From: an uncultured Peptococcaceae bacterium
GTDB lineage: Bacteria > Bacillota > Peptococcia > Peptococcales > Peptococcaceae
Length of the DNA stretch: 12,006 nucleotides
Reading direction: 5' to 3'
Assembly (NCBI GenBank): GCA_958451915.1
Contig: CAUDRX010000063.1
Location: forward strand, 1 to 12,006
The notes below the pieces were generated by a model. That model was not told the DNA's origin, ran no database searches, and saw only the letters and a program-made list of their open reading frames with translations. Position numbers and translations under genes: made by a program. Shown here piece after piece: positions 11,465 through 12,006 of the stretch (its first letter is position 1; every line of letters starts with the position of its first letter).

Positions 11465-12006
11465 TAGAACTTCCCTCCCCACAGTCGCTCACGAACTTCC
11501 TTTAAACTGTACTCCTTGACCATCGCGCCATTACGGAATACGGTTTGCAACAGGTTACCATCCGAATGAGCAGCGTGATCCATCAGGCCATCAGTACAAA
11601 CCAGCTTTCCAGAATCATCCTTAGTGACATAACACATACCCTTCAGACTCTTCTTAAAGTGATCAGTGTCGGTCTTGGGGTCCTTGAAGATCTGAATCTC
11701 TTTGCCATTGACCACGCCATAAGTTGCCTTGACAGCCATGCCGAACGTATCGCGGGTGAACGGCTTCAACTGACCATTCTGCTCGATGCACTGCATAGAG
11801 AAAGAGCCAACGCCAAGGCTGACATTGTTGCAGGCAAAACCGTGTGCTTTGAGTTCGGCATAAATCTTTTCGCAGCGCTGCACAGTGATGGAATCGCCGT
11901 ACAGAGCCTTCACATGAGGATCGAGCACCTTGTAGCCCTTACTGTTGACTGTGCCGCCGAAGATATCCCACAGATGATAGACCGTCTGCGTGACGATTTC
12001 GACCGG
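11464..12006 (-). CDS. nampt: Nicotinamide phosphoribosyltransferase, C-terminal part (runs off the window)
   Basis: The visible 180 residues match the end of NAMPT, which joins nicotinamide and PRPP to give NMN. The stretch VNSKGYKVLDP, then YGDSITVQRCEKIYAELKAHG, NVSLGVGSFSMQ (phosphate-binding G-x-G-S loop), KPFTRDTFGMAVKATYGVVN, and EIQIFKDPKTD, KKSLKG, LLQTVFRNG and KEYSLKEVRERL follow the order of the human and bacterial enzymes. The near-C-terminal KDP..D..KKS-G and the F(R/K)NG segments separate it from nicotinate phosphoribosyltransferase. The frame is open to the window end, so the start and the PRPP-binding N-terminal half lie outside. The stop TAA overlaps the ATG of the macro-domain gene. 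In phages NAMPT has been described as half of the NARP2 NAD-restoring pathway together with an NMN adenylyltransferase; that partner would have to lie outside this window. Confidence 0.93.
   Translation of the reverse strand, partial: PVEIVTQTVYHLWDIFGGTVNSKGYKVLDPHVKALYGDSITVQRCEKIYAELKAHGFACNNVSLGVGSFSMQCIEQNGQLKPFTRDTFGMAVKATYGVVNGKEIQIFKDPKTDTDHFKKSLKGMCYVTKDDSGKLVCTDGLMDHAAHSDGNLLQTVFRNGAMVKEYSLKEVRERLWGGKF

Noticed and set aside
11464..12006. Nicotinate phosphoribosyltransferase instead of NAMPT
   Set aside because: The C-terminal motifs (VNSKGYK, TRDTFGMAVKATYG, FKDPKTD, VFRNG, KEYS) are those of NAMPT.
1..12006. CRISPR array, insertion sequence or transposase
   Set aside because: No regularly spaced repeats, terminal inverted repeats or transposase-like proteins were seen; the AACCTTT copies at 181-216 are too short and irregular.

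Overview
The window looks like part of a large double-stranded DNA bacteriophage (or prophage) of a low-to-mid GC Firmicute, probably a gut Clostridium-type host. Reasons: every supported gene lies on the minus strand; genes are short, tightly packed and mostly of unknown function; ribosome binding sites are strong AGGAGG-like sequences; start codons include TTG; promoters are sigma-A-like; and several families are typical of phages (GP88-like, RlaP-type nucleotidyltransferase, DUF3307, phage-borne NAMPT and NadE). The host assignment is inference.

Layout, from the right edge (first transcribed) to the left. At 12006-9236 lies a compact NAD operon: the C-terminal part of nicotinamide phosphoribosyltransferase (NAMPT), a macro-domain protein, NH3-dependent NAD synthetase (NadE), a small DUF3307-like membrane protein and a nicotinamidase-type cysteine hydrolase. 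These five genes are joined by TAATG overlaps or gaps of 0-1 base. At 9234-6696 is a run of small genes: several unknown acidic or Cys-rich proteins, an HD-domain phosphohydrolase, a helix-turn-helix protein, and tiny 8- and 20-codon reading frames between them. At 6680-5210 are an RlaP-like nucleotidyltransferase and a GP88-like Cys-rich protein, the latter with a TTG start behind a perfect 8-bp hairpin.

At 5163-3186 are four small genes, three of them unrecognised (a coiled-coil protein, a protein with one hydrophobic segment, and a Cys-run protein) and one PemK/MazF-like endoribonuclease. At 3092-1995 is a tyrosine-recombinase-like protein that appears to lack the first catalytic arginine. 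It ends at a clear terminator. At 1908-1378 is a secreted lytic transglycosylase, followed by a tRNA-Thr(TGT) with encoded CCA and an unknown coiled-coil protein (1177-536). The last 535 bases hold no convincing gene but carry a degenerate tRNA-like element and AT-rich repeats.

How the genes may work together (inference): the NAD operon could restore NAD+ that bacterial immune systems destroy during infection. It has an amidated arm (NAMPT) and both end enzymes of the deamidated arm (nicotinamidase, NadE), plus a protein likely to bind ADP-ribose. RlaP, the tRNA gene and the HD hydrolase suggest further RNA or nucleotide maintenance. Separate promoters serve the recombinase-like, PemK-like and 107-residue genes, and probably the transglycosylase, which shares a 15-bp element with the PemK-like promoter at the same distance from the -10 box.
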